From: Sisyra terminalis
Lineage: Eukaryota > Arthropoda > Insecta > Neuroptera > Sisyridae
DNA length: 64,000 bases
Reading direction: 5' to 3'
NCBI GenBank assembly: GCA_958496175.1
Contig: OY292276.1
Coordinates: 37,902,449-37,966,448, forward strand
This document shows positions 1 to 10,962 of the stretch, piece by piece. Under the pieces are notes generated by a model. It did no database searches. It worked only from the letters and a program-made list of their open reading frames with translations, and was not told the origin of the DNA. The translations under genes and the position numbers were made by a program. Position 1 is the stretch's first letter. Each line of letters opens with the position of its first letter.

Positions 1-774
1 GTATTTTGTGCTGCAATTTTTTGAATCAAATCCAGCGAAACGTTTTGTTCTTCAAAGGCTTGTACATATTATACCTTTATAATTTTTGATAGTAAGAATA
101 GGTCAATGCTTCATTCTATTGCATATATATTAATCATGTCGTAAATTCTCTCACAATATTTAGTTATGATTATATGGTAAATAATTTGTGATTATTTTAA
201 ATTTTTAAAACATTTTCAAATTTTAAATTACAATTACATAACAGTCAAATTATTGAACTTAGTATATTTAACTGTATTAACAACGCTTCTGCCGTAAAAT
301 TTATCACCAAAGTTATAGAAAATTGAGACAAATTGTGCTTTAGGAAAAGAATCCTAAAAGTAATCTATAAATTAAAATGAAAAATTCATGCAAAGCATTT
401 AATTTAATCCACTGTTATCTAAATATTCGAATTCGTCCAGTATATTCACATATTCAAATGTCAGTTATCATTTTTTTGCCAAAAATCTGTGATGATCCCT
501 TTATCTCCAATGTATAACGCTACTTATAGATGACTTCTTACGGCAAAAATTATAATCAATATTCATCCATGGAAATAGGGATACATTTAAAAAAACACTG
601 CTAAAGTTTTCAACATTTATCTAAATTAATATTTTTATGAAAGAGAAACCATTCATATTTGAAATTAAAAACAATTTATAGAAAAATTTTCTCTGTAAGC
701 TTTGGTCGGCATCGTTATGATTTCGGTTAAATTTGTGGATAAATTAATTTTCTAAAACTAAAGGTGTTTTACAT
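1..774. other. gene-free AT-rich stretch
   Basis: No coding region or RNA gene is visible. The only recurring word is TGCCGTAAAA, seen at 290-299 and 831-840 and as its complement near 538-547. This may reflect old repeat sequence, but nothing recognisable can be assigned. Confidence 0.5.
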
Positions 775-1235
775 ACACACCAAAGTAAAAGTAATAATTT
801 ACACAATATTTGAAATTTTTCTCAATTTTTTGCCGTAAAACACTTTTATACCCTAAAAATTACTATCAATTTGTTCCTTAGAAATAGAGGTTTTGTAGAT
901 TAAAAATGGTTTAAATCATTAACATGTTTAAACGTTTAAATGTTTAAACGATTTAAACAACCTTACTAGTTACTATATGTGTTTAAATTCATTTGTCATA
1001 GGCAAACGTTAGTGAGTTTCGAAGTTTGTGTCTTGTGACGTCATTTTAATGGCAGACCAAAAGGAGCTCGTTTTAAGCATTTTGAATTTATTGATTTTTT
1101 TGTATTTTTAAATGAATATTTCTTATATTTTATCAAGGACACAGCTACATTATGCTTAGATATAAGATTAAAACATTTTTAAAGCATTTAAAATTATTGT
1201 TAGATCATGTGCATTAAGTGTACTTCGAAAAAACC
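775..1235 (+). mobile_element. fragment of a hAT-like family (same family as 30120-32688)
   Basis: This stretch aligns by eye, in the same orientation, with 32160-32600, the 3' part of the hAT-like element at 30120-32688. Shared landmarks in the same order are AATAATTTACACAA, a TTTTATACCCT word, TTCCTTAG, AATGGTTTAAA.CATTAACA, a TGACGTCATTTTAATG-like word, AGGAGC.CGTTTTA, AAATGAATATTTCTTA and ACAGCTACATTATG. Both ends are missing, so this is a decayed, non-functional piece. A short palindromic run of TTTAAACGTTTAAA type at 925-957 is specific to this copy. No coding capacity is seen. Confidence 0.6.
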
Positions 1236-1295
1236 AACCATTTTTAACCTCTTTTATATGAAGTTTAAAAAAGTGATATGTGGTATGTACTATTA

Positions 1296-1492
1296 AGCAG
1301 GCCATTCACGCTCCGACTTGCAGTCCAACTAGTCGGACTACTAGTTGGATCTTCTAGTTGTCCCTCTAAATGATCCGACCCATCCGACTAAACATCCAAC
1401 TTTTAACAACACCATTCATGATCCGACTTTAGATCCAACTTCGAAAGTCGGACCACTAGTTGGACTACAAGTCGGAGTGTGAATGGCCTACT
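1296..1492. mobile_element. PIF/Harbinger-like MITE (197 bp)
   Basis: The ends are inverted repeats of about 40 bp: AGCAGGCCATTCACGCTCC on the left and, read from the other strand, AGTAGGCCATTCACACTCC on the right, followed by CGACTTG.AGTCCAACTAGT on both. Each end is flanked by TTA (1293-1295 and 1493-1495), matching the 3-bp TWA target duplication of the PIF/Harbinger superfamily. The interior consists of more copies of ATCCGAC and TCCAACT words in both directions and has no coding capacity. It would need a transposase from elsewhere. The superfamily is inferred from target site and end sequence only. Confidence 0.75.
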
Positions 1493-4383
1493 TTAGTAAT
1501 TTTTTAAATGCTGCAGTTATATAAGGGAGGAAATATTTGCACCCGCTCATTACATTTTAATATTTTTCATCATAAAACGACAAGGTTAACAGTAGATATT
1601 TAAGATATACAGCTATTTTTATAACAGTTTTTGTAAGTTCTTAAAAAATAACGTTTACAAAGAAAAACGTAGGGATCAACTTTTGTTTAACAATAGCATA
1701 AAAAGCAGCGTTAATATTCAAAGGTATTTCCATCCGTTTCAGTTTGATTGCTTACATATCATTACTAATTAAACTATATGCCTACTTTATATGTTCGAAA
1801 AATAGGGAGGAAGGATAGGTTGATTATCAGGATAAACTTGAGAACTTAAGGTATAACAAATTTTATATTTATCGAAAAAAGTTATTAACAACAATGTATT
1901 TTCTTAAATCAGATTTGATAAAGCTCAAATTGAGAATTATGGTATATCTTCATTGCGCACCAAATTATTTAGCAATTTCATCATTTTTCTATCTTTTTGA
2001 CTTTATAAGAACTTTGAATGAGCTTTGAAGTTGAAGTGATTTTTTCTGCCTCCTTTAAATAAAGTAGGTACTAATTAACTTGACTTTTAAAGATGCTAAA
2101 ATTTTCGATTTTGTGAAGTTCGAAAATAAATCATCAATATTGTAATATTAGCAGGTGGGAGATATTTAAATGAAAATCATATCAAAGTAATCTGTTGCAT
2201 AAGGGAAAATTCTGATTGGACAAGTTGATTAAGTTGATAAAGACGAGTTCTCCTCATTGACGCGAGAACAACATGAAGAAAGTAAATCTTTGAAGCGTGT
2301 TCTGTTTGTTCAATATTCCAATAATATGCAAGCTATACATATAAAGCCGTCTAAATAATCCCATTCCGATAGCAGGGCGAACGCCTTCCAAACAGGAGCT
2401 CGAAGGCTCCAAGGTGGATGGATGAGACATGGAATGGTGACCACTTGCGCTACCCTCTCACCCAGAATCTCAACAACGACTCTCTGTTTTCATTTATATC
2501 TTCCTATATCTCATAGTCATCTTCAACCACTACACCTATTTTGATTTTCCCGTGATCAATGCCAACTTTCCATTTGCATGGCTGTGTGTATTTAGTCAAT
2601 GTAATAGGAAGATGGGAACAAACGCCTTAAAGGCTTTCTATTAACTTTCTTTGAAGTGATATTCACTCCGTAGGTAAATTTACACGCTTCGTAAATGTGT
2701 ACGACTTACATTTCATGCAAAATATAGGAATGAATAGAGGAGAATAACGGAAGAAGCTATTAATTTTAGCTGGAAAAAATTATTTCAAATAAATTAATTT
2801 CAATTATAAAATTACTTTCACTAAAAATTTAACTTGGTTTATATCGTAGTAATTCTATTTGAATTTGTTAGACGGCACCACCGAGGAAAATATTAATTAA
2901 ATGAAATCTTATGCATACTTTATTCTTGTCAAATAAAGAGAAAAATATTGTAAGGATGATAATGTTATCTGATGCTTTCCACGCGAATGTCATATCAAAC
3001 AAGCACGGCAATGAGCTTTCCGGGAACAAGGGGATCGGAAAAAGCGAGAGGGGTGAGTAAGGTCTCATGATCCTTGCTGCCGGCATTAGCTCACAGAACG
3101 CAAACTTGCAATTTGTTTTTAGTAATTTCCATTTCCTTAACCAGAGGCTGTATTCTCAACCCAATAGAATTGGATAATAAAGATCAAAAAATATATGAGT
3201 GCAATACGAATAAGTGAAACAAATGCATCTAGTTATCCACGTAGTGCAGTCGTTGAGAATCTGACCTAATTTTCTTGTACCTACCCAGAAACTGAACGCT
3301 ACTATTTAAATGAAGTTTTTATTTATTTTCGTTTTGTTAATTCGTGATTCAAAATATAATGTAAATATAAAAAAGGAAATAATATAGTCTCTGTTAATGT
3401 AGTCGGGGCGCAAGTTGCGCATTGATGCGCCTTGTCTCACTTGCAATCATTTCCTTTGTGTACTCTTGCCTACCAACTGAAAAACATGTACAATAAATAA
3501 AAGGAAGAAAATAAGAAAAGAAAGATCCACGGACGACGCGGATCGTAGAAGTCGTAGACACAAACTTCTTTATTTCATTTGTTTTTGTTTTACAGAGCAA
3601 TTCTATAGGCTGTTAGTAATTTTCATTAGCTGACTGTCACACCCCTGAACAAACTTATAAAGACCAATGATTGAAAAAGAATAGAGTGAGAATGCAGATT
3701 TCAGCTCAAAAGAGATATTACTAACGAGCATCTCCATTCCTATATTATTTCCCATGAATTTTACTCTATCTTTCCGGTCTCTCTCGATTTTAATTCCATT
3801 TGGAAATTTTTGCAATCTTTTCATATTTTTCTTAATTAATATTTATGATAATAAATCTTATAAGAAGACAAAATAATTCATAAAAAGGATTCATTTTCTC
3901 AAAGAAAAACCTCTACTGAAAAAATCCAAAACTTGCAAAACAAAAAAAAAAATCTCCCTCCGAAATGTCCTTGATGGAGTATACATACAGCCTGTGAAAT
4001 ATATTCGAATCACAGTATAACAGAAAGTCTTAAGGTCTTTGGTCTTTGGGATTAGGGTACTAGGAGAATATCCGGGAACTATTCAAATACATATAAGACA
4101 AATCCAAACTCTTTCAGGTCCAGTGTTCACACGTATTGGACATCTGTTTTTTACCGGCAGGTCTACTGGCCATGCAGTGTGAACAGTTTTTACAGTTACT
4201 TAAAAATATTCTATGGGGATTTTTAATTTTTTCAGACTGCATATACCATACATATACTGACCACAAATACTGAACACCAATCAAGAACTAATGAGGAGCA
4301 ATGATTGAATGGAAACCAATGGAAACATTTTGTTTATGATAGGGGAAAATACAAGAACTCCATAGTATGTTTAGGTTGAAATG
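1493..4383. other. gene-free stretch with patches of higher complexity
   Basis: No gene is supported. Around 2220-2480 and 3395-3600 the sequence is less AT-rich and less repetitive than its surroundings, which is compatible with regulatory DNA but not proof of it. Short open frames at 2868-3086, 3394-3600 and 3603-3824 on the minus strand have no recognisable domain and I do not call them genes. Confidence 0.4.
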
Positions 4384-4490
4384 TTAAGAAAGAAAATACC
4401 ATTCTATTGCAATACTTGTGACAGAAGGCCCGATTTTCACCCTGGAGATTGCTTCAAAAAATGTCATTTGTTAGGACAATATAGAAATTA
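4384..4490 (+). pseudogene. piggyBac-family transposase C-terminal cysteine-rich relic
   Basis: A 35-codon open stretch ends in TAA and reads IPFYCNTCDRRPDFHPGDCF followed by KKCHLLGQYRN. The pattern C-x2-C, then a D/P-rich spacer, C-F-x3-C-H and a final short basic tail is the C-terminal zinc-binding end found in many piggyBac-type (PGBD) transposases, where it precedes the stop codon. Nothing upstream could be matched to the catalytic region, so this is the 3' remnant of an old element, unrelated in sequence to the intact piggyBac at 42.6 kb. A chance open frame is possible but the cysteine pattern argues against it. Confidence 0.6.
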
Positions 4491-5677
4491 ATTTTGGTAT
4501 AATTGAATTTAAAATTTTAATAACTATAATTTAATTTTTAATTCATATTTTTATTCATTTATAAAACCTAATTTCTTTGATATTTTTTCTATAAAATTGA
4601 TTTTTCAAGAAATTCACTAAAAATGAGTTGTACCAGCTAAAACACTTTAAAAAAAATCTTTGGGTCGTAAAGGGTAAATTAAAATAAAATGAAATAATCT
4701 AAATCAAAAAAAAAACGGGTGCTAACGCATTGAGAATCTAAAATTTCTTATGATCATAGCTCTAATATAAACCCCAAAGAAAAAAAAACAAGTTTTAATT
4801 AAATTTACGGTAATAATTAACCAACGGGATGTTTTTTTTAATAGTTTACTTTTGTCACGTAGTGGCTCACTGTTTAGCTCACATTGTTATAGTAAGCACG
4901 ATTAAGCACAGTAAGTAAGGAAGTAAGTATGTAAGTACATAGTAAGTATGATTTTTATCTTTGTTTTTCACTTACACGTATGTTTTTACATTCTTTTTTT
5001 TCTGTCTTTGCCGAAATAATATTGTTTACCTAATATTGTTAAATTGATGTATGTCCAATGTCCGGTAATGTCTCCTTATAACATATACGCCCTATTATTA
5101 AGCAAAGTAATAAAAATTAACTATTACTCTTTTATTTCTATACATGTAATCTGGCGAGAGCTTTTTAGTGTAGGTATGTGTTAAAAATGAGCTTTTTCAA
5201 AGAAGTTCCTTTTTATTGAGCCGTTCAACTTATAGCCGTAGTATTATAAATTTTTATTGTAGCAACTTTTCGTTAATAAGCATGAGCAACATAATTTGTG
5301 TATGAGCAACATAAAAACAAGAAGAACCCAAATTTTCCACAATTTATTTAATATCAAAAAACAAAATATAGGGTTTGTAAATCAGTAATGCAATTGAACC
5401 TTGCAGAGAAAAAATTATTTCATGGTAGACGGACATAAGTAACGAAGATTCTAACAACCGAAAATCCCATAACTTTAATTTTTGGAACAATCGTTATGAC
5501 GTATATAACTATCGCCATACAGGAAACCGCAGCAGAATATAAGATTATAAAAACACTGGGAAAATAAAGCTTTTATCGGAAGATTTTTTTTTGAAAACTA
5601 TTGAATTAACCCTTTCACTCAAAATTACAATTGAACAACATCTATCTAATATATTTTGTGCGATTTTTGGCCTTATG
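4491..5677. other. gene-free stretch with AAGT-type simple repeat
   Basis: No gene is visible. An irregular AAGT/TAAG simple repeat lies at about 4905-4950. The rest is AT-rich low-complexity sequence. Confidence 0.4.
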
Positions 5678-5818
5678 TCATTATTTATCATCGCTTTATA
5701 ACTGCCAAAGTTTTTGCGACTCCAGGGTAACCGTATCAAGAAATAATGTAAATTTGCCCGATACATAAATCGAACTTATCACCTACCAATTTTGGAGCGG
5801 CTACCTTAACCTCTTGCC
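5678..5818 (-). mobile_element. tRNA-derived SINE, copy 1 (degenerate)
   Basis: On the minus strand this reads AGGTTAAGGTAGCCGCTCC, then CCAAAATTGGTAGGTGATAA, a GTTCGA B-box-like word, and a body that ends with the shared words GAGTCGCAAAAACTTTGGCAG-like and TTATAAAGCGATG.TAAATAA. The same order of blocks recurs at 27.5, 46.3-46.6, 47.2, 50.7 and 63.8 kb. The copy is diverged, with a disrupted middle, and is not expected to be mobile. Confidence 0.6.
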
Positions 5819-7029
5819 CCCAAGTTACAGTAAAAATAAAAACAATTAGCGACATCCAACTTGCAAATTATAAATCAGTTAACTTAAAAAAAAATGAATT
5901 TTTATTCAAGGATAGTTTGTGCAAACAATGTCTTCCAAAATTTTTACATATAAGAAAATAAAATGACATTAGTGAATAGAAAATAAAAAACAATTAGCCA
6001 AATTGTTGATTTCTGGTAACATTAAAAGACATTGAGATATAAGCTCTAAAGTAAATTATTAATTTCTATCCAAAAATTGGAACCAATCATACAATGAATT
6101 TTTTTTCAGAAGATAACTAGTACTAAGTACTTAGAAGGTAACTAAGTACTTAGTTACCTTAGTACTTAGAAATAAGTAGTTTGGTGTTTATCTTTTTAAA
6201 ACTAACGAATATCTTATTCGTCTTATTCTATAGAATCTGAAAAAAATGGTTTGAGCGTGAAAAGTATAAAGTATAAAAATAAAAGTCATATTTAAGTAAA
6301 AAAAAAAACCACAAAAAATTAGGAAATACTATAAACGTTACGACTTATCTCATGGGCTTATATGTGTTGAAATCCATTGAGAAATAATTTCTTCAATTTA
6401 ATCGAACAATATTGAATAAATTTCGAGTAGCTCATAATAATCATTTACACTTTTTTTAGGGAACAGGCCACAGAAGAAAATGAAGATAAACATAATAAAA
6501 AAAGAACATTTCGAAAAGTTATAGAGATGTTCATCTCATTTTTTTTTTCGAATGTCGTAGTACAATTCTGAAATTTCTTGTTAACAAAACGTTAGAACAC
6601 CAAAAAGTTCTAAAAATAAAAGAACTAAATGTCCCCATTCATTCATCGGCCCTTTTTCTTTCAAAGTTCGTTCTTGAATTTATGGATGGCTCAGAATAAT
6701 AAAACATTCCAAGTCAATAATGTTGTTTTACAAGCAGTCACATGTTGAAGATGCTGATTATTGACGTTCCTCGAGTGTTGACAATTGTATTTCACTGCAC
6801 AACATTCTTTGCATTGTGGCCATCACTATGGTATGTAATTGTCAAAATTGTTCTCGTCGCAAACACGTGGAACATGTTTTACGTGGCATGGCCTATCACA
6901 TTGACGTGCGAGAAAAATTAAGACGAAACTCACATAAATTTCATACCTACAGCAAAATACTTTACACATAAAATTATCCCATTAAATAATGAAATAAAAA
7001 AACTCTCATTTTTGGTTATTTTTAGACTT
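5819..7029. other. gene-free stretch; more complex block at 6740-6910
   Basis: Mostly A/T runs. The part around 6740-6910 is of higher complexity and contains an E-box-like CACGTGG, but it has no open frame or RNA fold that I can support. Confidence 0.35.
6135..6160. repeat. 26-bp perfect palindrome
   Basis: The half-site AAGGTAACTAAGT is followed directly by its reverse complement. Extra copies of CTAAGTACTTAG-like words on both sides (6122-6134 and 6161-6170) make a nested palindrome. This could be a MITE core, a protein-binding site or a by-product of simple-sequence change. Confidence 0.7.
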
Positions 7030-7390
7030 CTAATTGTTGTTTTTTTTTTATCACTTATTATTTACTGATGAGCTAACTTTACGTAAATGTTAGCTCTCTA
7101 GAACTAATCAACGTCTAGAAAAATGATTCAAAAAGTGTGCTACAAAATGTAAAATGATTTGACAAAAATCATTTGGCAAAAATGAAGATATAATTAAAGA
7201 TATAATACAATAAATGAAAGATATAGTAATATTATATCTTCTTGCCGACTGCTTTTTGTCAAATCTTTTTACATTTTGTAGCAAACTTTTTGAATCATTT
7301 TTCTAGACGTTCATTAGCTCTAGAGAGCTAAGACTTATGTAAATTTAGCTCACCGATGAATAATAAGCGACAAAAAAAATTAGCGATTAG
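7030..7390. mobile_element. foldback (long-inverted-repeat) element
   Basis: Two arms of roughly 130-140 bp face each other. Left 7030-7168 and right 7253-7390 share, in mirrored order, CTAAT, a T-rich run, CACTTATTATT, a GAGCTAA block, TTAGCTCTCTAGA, AACGTCTAGAAAAATGATTC, AAAAAGT.TGCTACAAAATG and GATTTGACAAAAA. Between them is an 85-bp AT-rich spacer. There are no coding sequences. The pattern is that of a foldback or MITE element whose arms have drifted. No certain target duplication could be read. Confidence 0.7.
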
Positions 7391-7414
7391 TAACTTTATA
7401 TTGAAAATTCGATC

Positions 7415-7716
7415 CTTCTCCTTGATCCTAATATTATTGCCGATGTATCGTAATTAATATGGTTGTTAATATAAATATCAGGAGTGATCTAAATTTCTCT
7501 GGACCTGTTGGACAGTCCTCCAGAAATTACGCGCATTTGCTTGTCGTGCTACGGACGTTAAACTCTAATCAAGGAACTTTTCCTTCACTTCAGTTCAACT
7601 AGTCAGTGATCACCCAGGCTTTCTTTTCCCTTCAAATTGTCCCTGAAAAAAACCTGAGGATTTGTCCATACGTTAGTGAAGAAAATTTCTGGACTAGCTT
7701 GACTTCTTTAATATGG
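7415..7716. repeat. dispersed repeat family R, copy 1
   Basis: This is homologous along its length to 28046-28363. Shared words in the same order include ATTGCCGATGTA.CG, TTAATATGGTTG, GGACCTGTTGGACAGTC, ATTACGCGCATTTGCTTGTC, CTACGGACGT, AACTTTTCC, GTCAGTGATCA, and GGATTTGTCCATACGTTAGT followed by GAAGA. Neither copy has inverted termini or coding sequence that I can recognise. It may be a SINE body or the untranslated end of a larger element. The 99-codon open frame at 7606-7905 overlaps it and is not conserved as a frame in the other copy. Confidence 0.65.
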
Positions 7717-7974
7717 AAAATTCTTTTAATATGCCACCCATTAATTTCAATTTCTTTTCAATCGTTTTTTACATTACGATTTAGTTCTAATTTAAATAAC
7801 ACTATAGATTTAATTTTTTTTCTGGCTAGATATAGCTATAACTCTCCTGAAACAAAAGAAAATCAACCATATATATATGGGCTAAATTTTTGGTACACCA
7901 AATAATTTTTTGCAATTTTCTTTCCACCAAATAGGTTAAGCAAGTCTTAACTAAGTCTCAACAGTTCACAGAAA

Positions 7975-8150
7975 AATCACATGAAGGCATTTGAGATGTA
8001 CGTGTAACGTGGTATCCTGTGTATATTCTGAGTAGAAAGAATAACAAATGAGAAGGTGCTCAGACGAATGCGTAAAAACATAGAACCTATGCCAACTATC
8101 AAAGAAAGAAAGATCTAGAACATATGACACTTCATGGAGTAAAGATACAA
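7975..8150 (+). pseudogene. RTE-clade-like LINE, C-terminal relic
   Basis: The plus strand reads KAFEMYV.RGILCIF.VERI, then TNEKVLRRMRKN...PTIKERKI. The order KAFEMW-Y-RRxL, T/V-TNExVLxRM, then xTIKxRKLxYLGH is the hallmark C-terminal segment of RTE-like endonuclease/reverse transcriptase proteins in animal genomes. Several internal stops are present and the catalytic reverse-transcriptase part is absent, so this is a short dead remnant. The family assignment rests on recognising the motif order, without alignment. Confidence 0.6.
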
Positions 8151-8301
8151 GAAATTAGAAGTTTAGGTTTTTTTTCAGAATATTTATATAAGCAATAACA
8201 GATCCACATCATTGCTTTTTTTCTGTCTGTAACCAACAATGTAAATATACCGAACGTACGTAACGCTTTAAAAAGATATTCCAATCTTGCAATACACGAA
8301 A

Positions 8302-8459
8302 GGAAATGTGTTAAGATGTGGCACCACTATTAGTGTGTTTGCAGAACTAACTTAAACCGAAACTAACCGAAATTATAAATTTTGTGTCAGGTTACTAAAG
8401 TAATATAAGTTAGTACACCAGATATTATTGTGGTGGTGCCACATCTTGACATATTTTCC
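8302..8459. mobile_element. MITE with AAGATGTGGCACCAC ends
   Basis: The left end GGAAATGTGTTAAGATGTGG continues CACCACTATTA. The right end, on the other strand, is GGAAAATATGTCAAGATGTG continuing GCACCACCACA. The inverted repeats are about 30 bp with a few mismatches and a 1-bp gap. There is no coding sequence. If the element proper starts at TGTYAAGATG (8309-8451) the flanks are TG and TA, which would fit a decayed TA target, but the superfamily is uncertain. Confidence 0.65.
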
Positions 8460-10773
8460 ATCTGGCAGAAGATTAAAATTCAGAGTTGTTAGTAACGACA
8501 ACACTTCCCGCGTAATGGTTCAAACGTGCACTTTTTGAAGGGTAACCCGCTTTATTAGTACTCGATCTCAATTTAATGTATATAATCTATACTCCGTAGA
8601 ACAAGTTATAAGAAAGGAAAATAAGAGAGCAGAAGAACCGTGGAACTAAGGCAGAACTCTGATTAAAGGATCTAAGTCGATGGGTTTGGATAGACTTCCT
8701 CAGAAATATTCAGGGTTCCGGTCTCACGTACCATTATAGTCAATTGGATTGCCAACTTTCGGAAGAAGACAGCGGTTTAAGAAGGTATTACCCACCGTAA
8801 ATAAAATTAATAAATTTTGAATCTTGTCTCATACTAGTGGCCAAGTATTAATATATTTATTATTACATAGTTAACTTTCTGATATAGCTTACCAACAATT
8901 TTCGATCAAAATGATTCATTGAAAACGCATTTTTAAGTATCAAAAAGCAACAAAAATTACGTAATTTTGTTTCTAGATTTCAATAGTCGGTGAGCTAGTT
9001 TTATATAATATCTAAAAATACTTATCTTTTTCTTAATTTTCTCAATCACAAATAATTCTCAATCGAAAAATTCATAAAAAATATAAGTGAAGCAATTATA
9101 TGAAAACCAAAACAACTGAAGCAAGAAAGTAAAAAATGCCTATGAAAACAATTGATTTGAAAAAAAATCTCCATCAAAGCGTGAAATTTATACATTTCAC
9201 ATATTATTATAGACACTCGTTTTTCTTCGTTATTTTACAGTAGCTCGAAATATTTTTAAAAAGTTCCATAAAAGTACAATCGATTTTAATCAAACCATAA
9301 AAAATCTAAACCTACATACTTAGAACGTTTTACGCCGTTTACAATAGGTAATAAACCGGTCATTATTGACCAATCACGAATCAATTTATAAAACAATATT
9401 CGAATTGAGTCAATTTGAACCCAATTTTGTACAGAAATCAAGCGGAACTAAATACTATAAGAATGATTGATTCCATTATGATCAACATATAGAAACAATT
9501 TGTACAATAACATCATTTCAGTCTTTAGAGCGTTTTTTTTGTGCTACGATTTTTTCTTTGTTAGACTTTTTTATTACATTGTTTGTGTTTAATGCGGTTG
9601 TAACGGTCGAAAGATGTATTGTATTTGGTTATCACGCTTATTAATTTTAGTTCCATTAAAGAACTAATGATGTATGTTTGTTTGCCTATATGTTAACTAA
9701 GACTATAATAAGTATTTATCAGGAGATTTTTTTTTAATTTTTAATATAAACTATTTATTAATTATAAACTTTTTTCCAAAAGTCTGAAACAAAATCAAAA
9801 GTACTGTTGCTAATTGTTATAAAAAATTAAATACTAACTAATTTGCGCAGCCCACAACCAAATTCATGCATTTCAATTTGACGTATATCTTATGGTTTTA
9901 TAAAAGCTTCGTTATATTGAAATATTGAGCTTTAAGCATTTTATTTCCCTTCAGTAATTAAATAATTATAATTTTATTTTTATTTTAATTAATTAAAATT
10001 TTTATTAATATAGATAATGTGATTTTCTTGCTCCTATACACAAAACTTACTATTTGTGATTATTAAAATAACTTACCAATATAATAGTTACTATTTATTA
10101 TAATTAAAGTTATTGTACTTACAAACTACTAATCAGTTACAATCATTATTTTTTACTTCAGAATTTACTAATCGCTCTAAACATTGATACGGAGTCATAA
10201 AACTAAAAATATTCTTTTAATTATTTATTTCCAGTTACAAAAATAATGAAATATGACCAGTACTAGTATCCTTTCATTTTTTCCTATGATTAATAAAAAA
10301 TATGCTCGTGAATCATTAAAATTCCTCCCTTAGTAACCCGCAGCATCTCTCGCTATACCTCTTGTAACCTACCTTAAATATATACATTTTTTAATTAAAT
10401 CTTGTGAAAAATCTCAAGTTCTCAGAAAATATAGACCCTAGCGCCAAAATAACGACAAAAAAAACTTCCCTTAACAATCTACAGCATTTTTTCTTGTACC
10501 TGTTGATGTGGGACTCTAATGATTCTCCTGATTTGATAAAAACCATCACGTATATGAATACGCCGCTTTTCAATACAGTCGATAATCAAGGGAAATAGTT
10601 TTCTTTGGTTTTGTAGGAGTTTTCCCAACCCTTTCACATTTTCGAATATTACAATCAATCAGTCACCAAGTTAAGTTCTGGTATCTGCCATTTAAAATAC
10701 AAATATTAATATAAAACTATTGCCAGTTTTATAATTTAGAAATGTAAACTTCAAACAAATATTTGACTATTTC
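8460..10773. other. gene-free AT-rich stretch
   Basis: No coding or RNA gene is supported. The opposed 60- and 64-codon frames at 10391-10598 show no domain and are probably chance. A mixed-composition patch at about 8480-8800 has no recognised content. Confidence 0.4.
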
Positions 10774-10962
10774 AAATAAATGTATTACTGACGAATTGTC
10801 CAGATACGTACTTTGATTGTCAAGCAAACTTCCTCAGTGGTCATCAAATAGTATTGAATCATCCCGTAACTGCTATGTGATGATTATTTGATAACCACTG
10901 AGGAAGATTACTTGGCAATCGAAATACGTATCTGAGCAATACGTCAATGATACATTTGTTTG
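10774..10962. repeat. inverted pair of hammerhead-like repeat units
   Basis: Two imperfect copies of one unit face each other. The right copy (plus strand) reads CCACTGAGGAAGATT...CAATCGAAATACGTATCTG. The left copy (minus strand) reads CCACTGAGGAAGTTT...CAATCAAAGTACGTATCTGG. Mirrored flanks extend to AAATGTAT.A.TGACG. The words CTGAGGA, then a GATT/AATC helix, GAAA, a self-complementary TACGTA and TC follow the order of a hammerhead ribozyme core (CUGANGA - stem II - GAAA - stem III - NUH). The left copy has lost the GAAA. The RNA interpretation is inference; the inverted repeat itself is directly visible. Confidence 0.6.
10895..10935 (+). ncRNA. possible hammerhead-like ribozyme core (degenerate)
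   Basis: CTGAGGA at 10898-10904 fits the CUGANGA consensus. GATT (10906-10909) can pair with AATC (10917-10920) as stem II. GAAA is at 10921-10924. TACGTA can form a very short stem III, and ATC at 10930-10932 would be the cleavage triplet. CCA just upstream can pair with TGG downstream only in the left copy; here it is CCA against TGA. Penelope-like and other retroelements are known to carry such minimal hammerheads. The stems are weak and activity is doubtful. Confidence 0.25.

Noticed and set aside
4905..4950. AAGT-rich run as a structured satellite
   Set aside because: Irregular and short; ordinary simple sequence.
7064..7110. CTGATGA followed by a good hairpin, resembling a hammerhead
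   Set aside because: There is no GAAA after the hairpin and no cleavage triplet. The hairpin is just the GCTAAC/GTTAGC word of the foldback arm.
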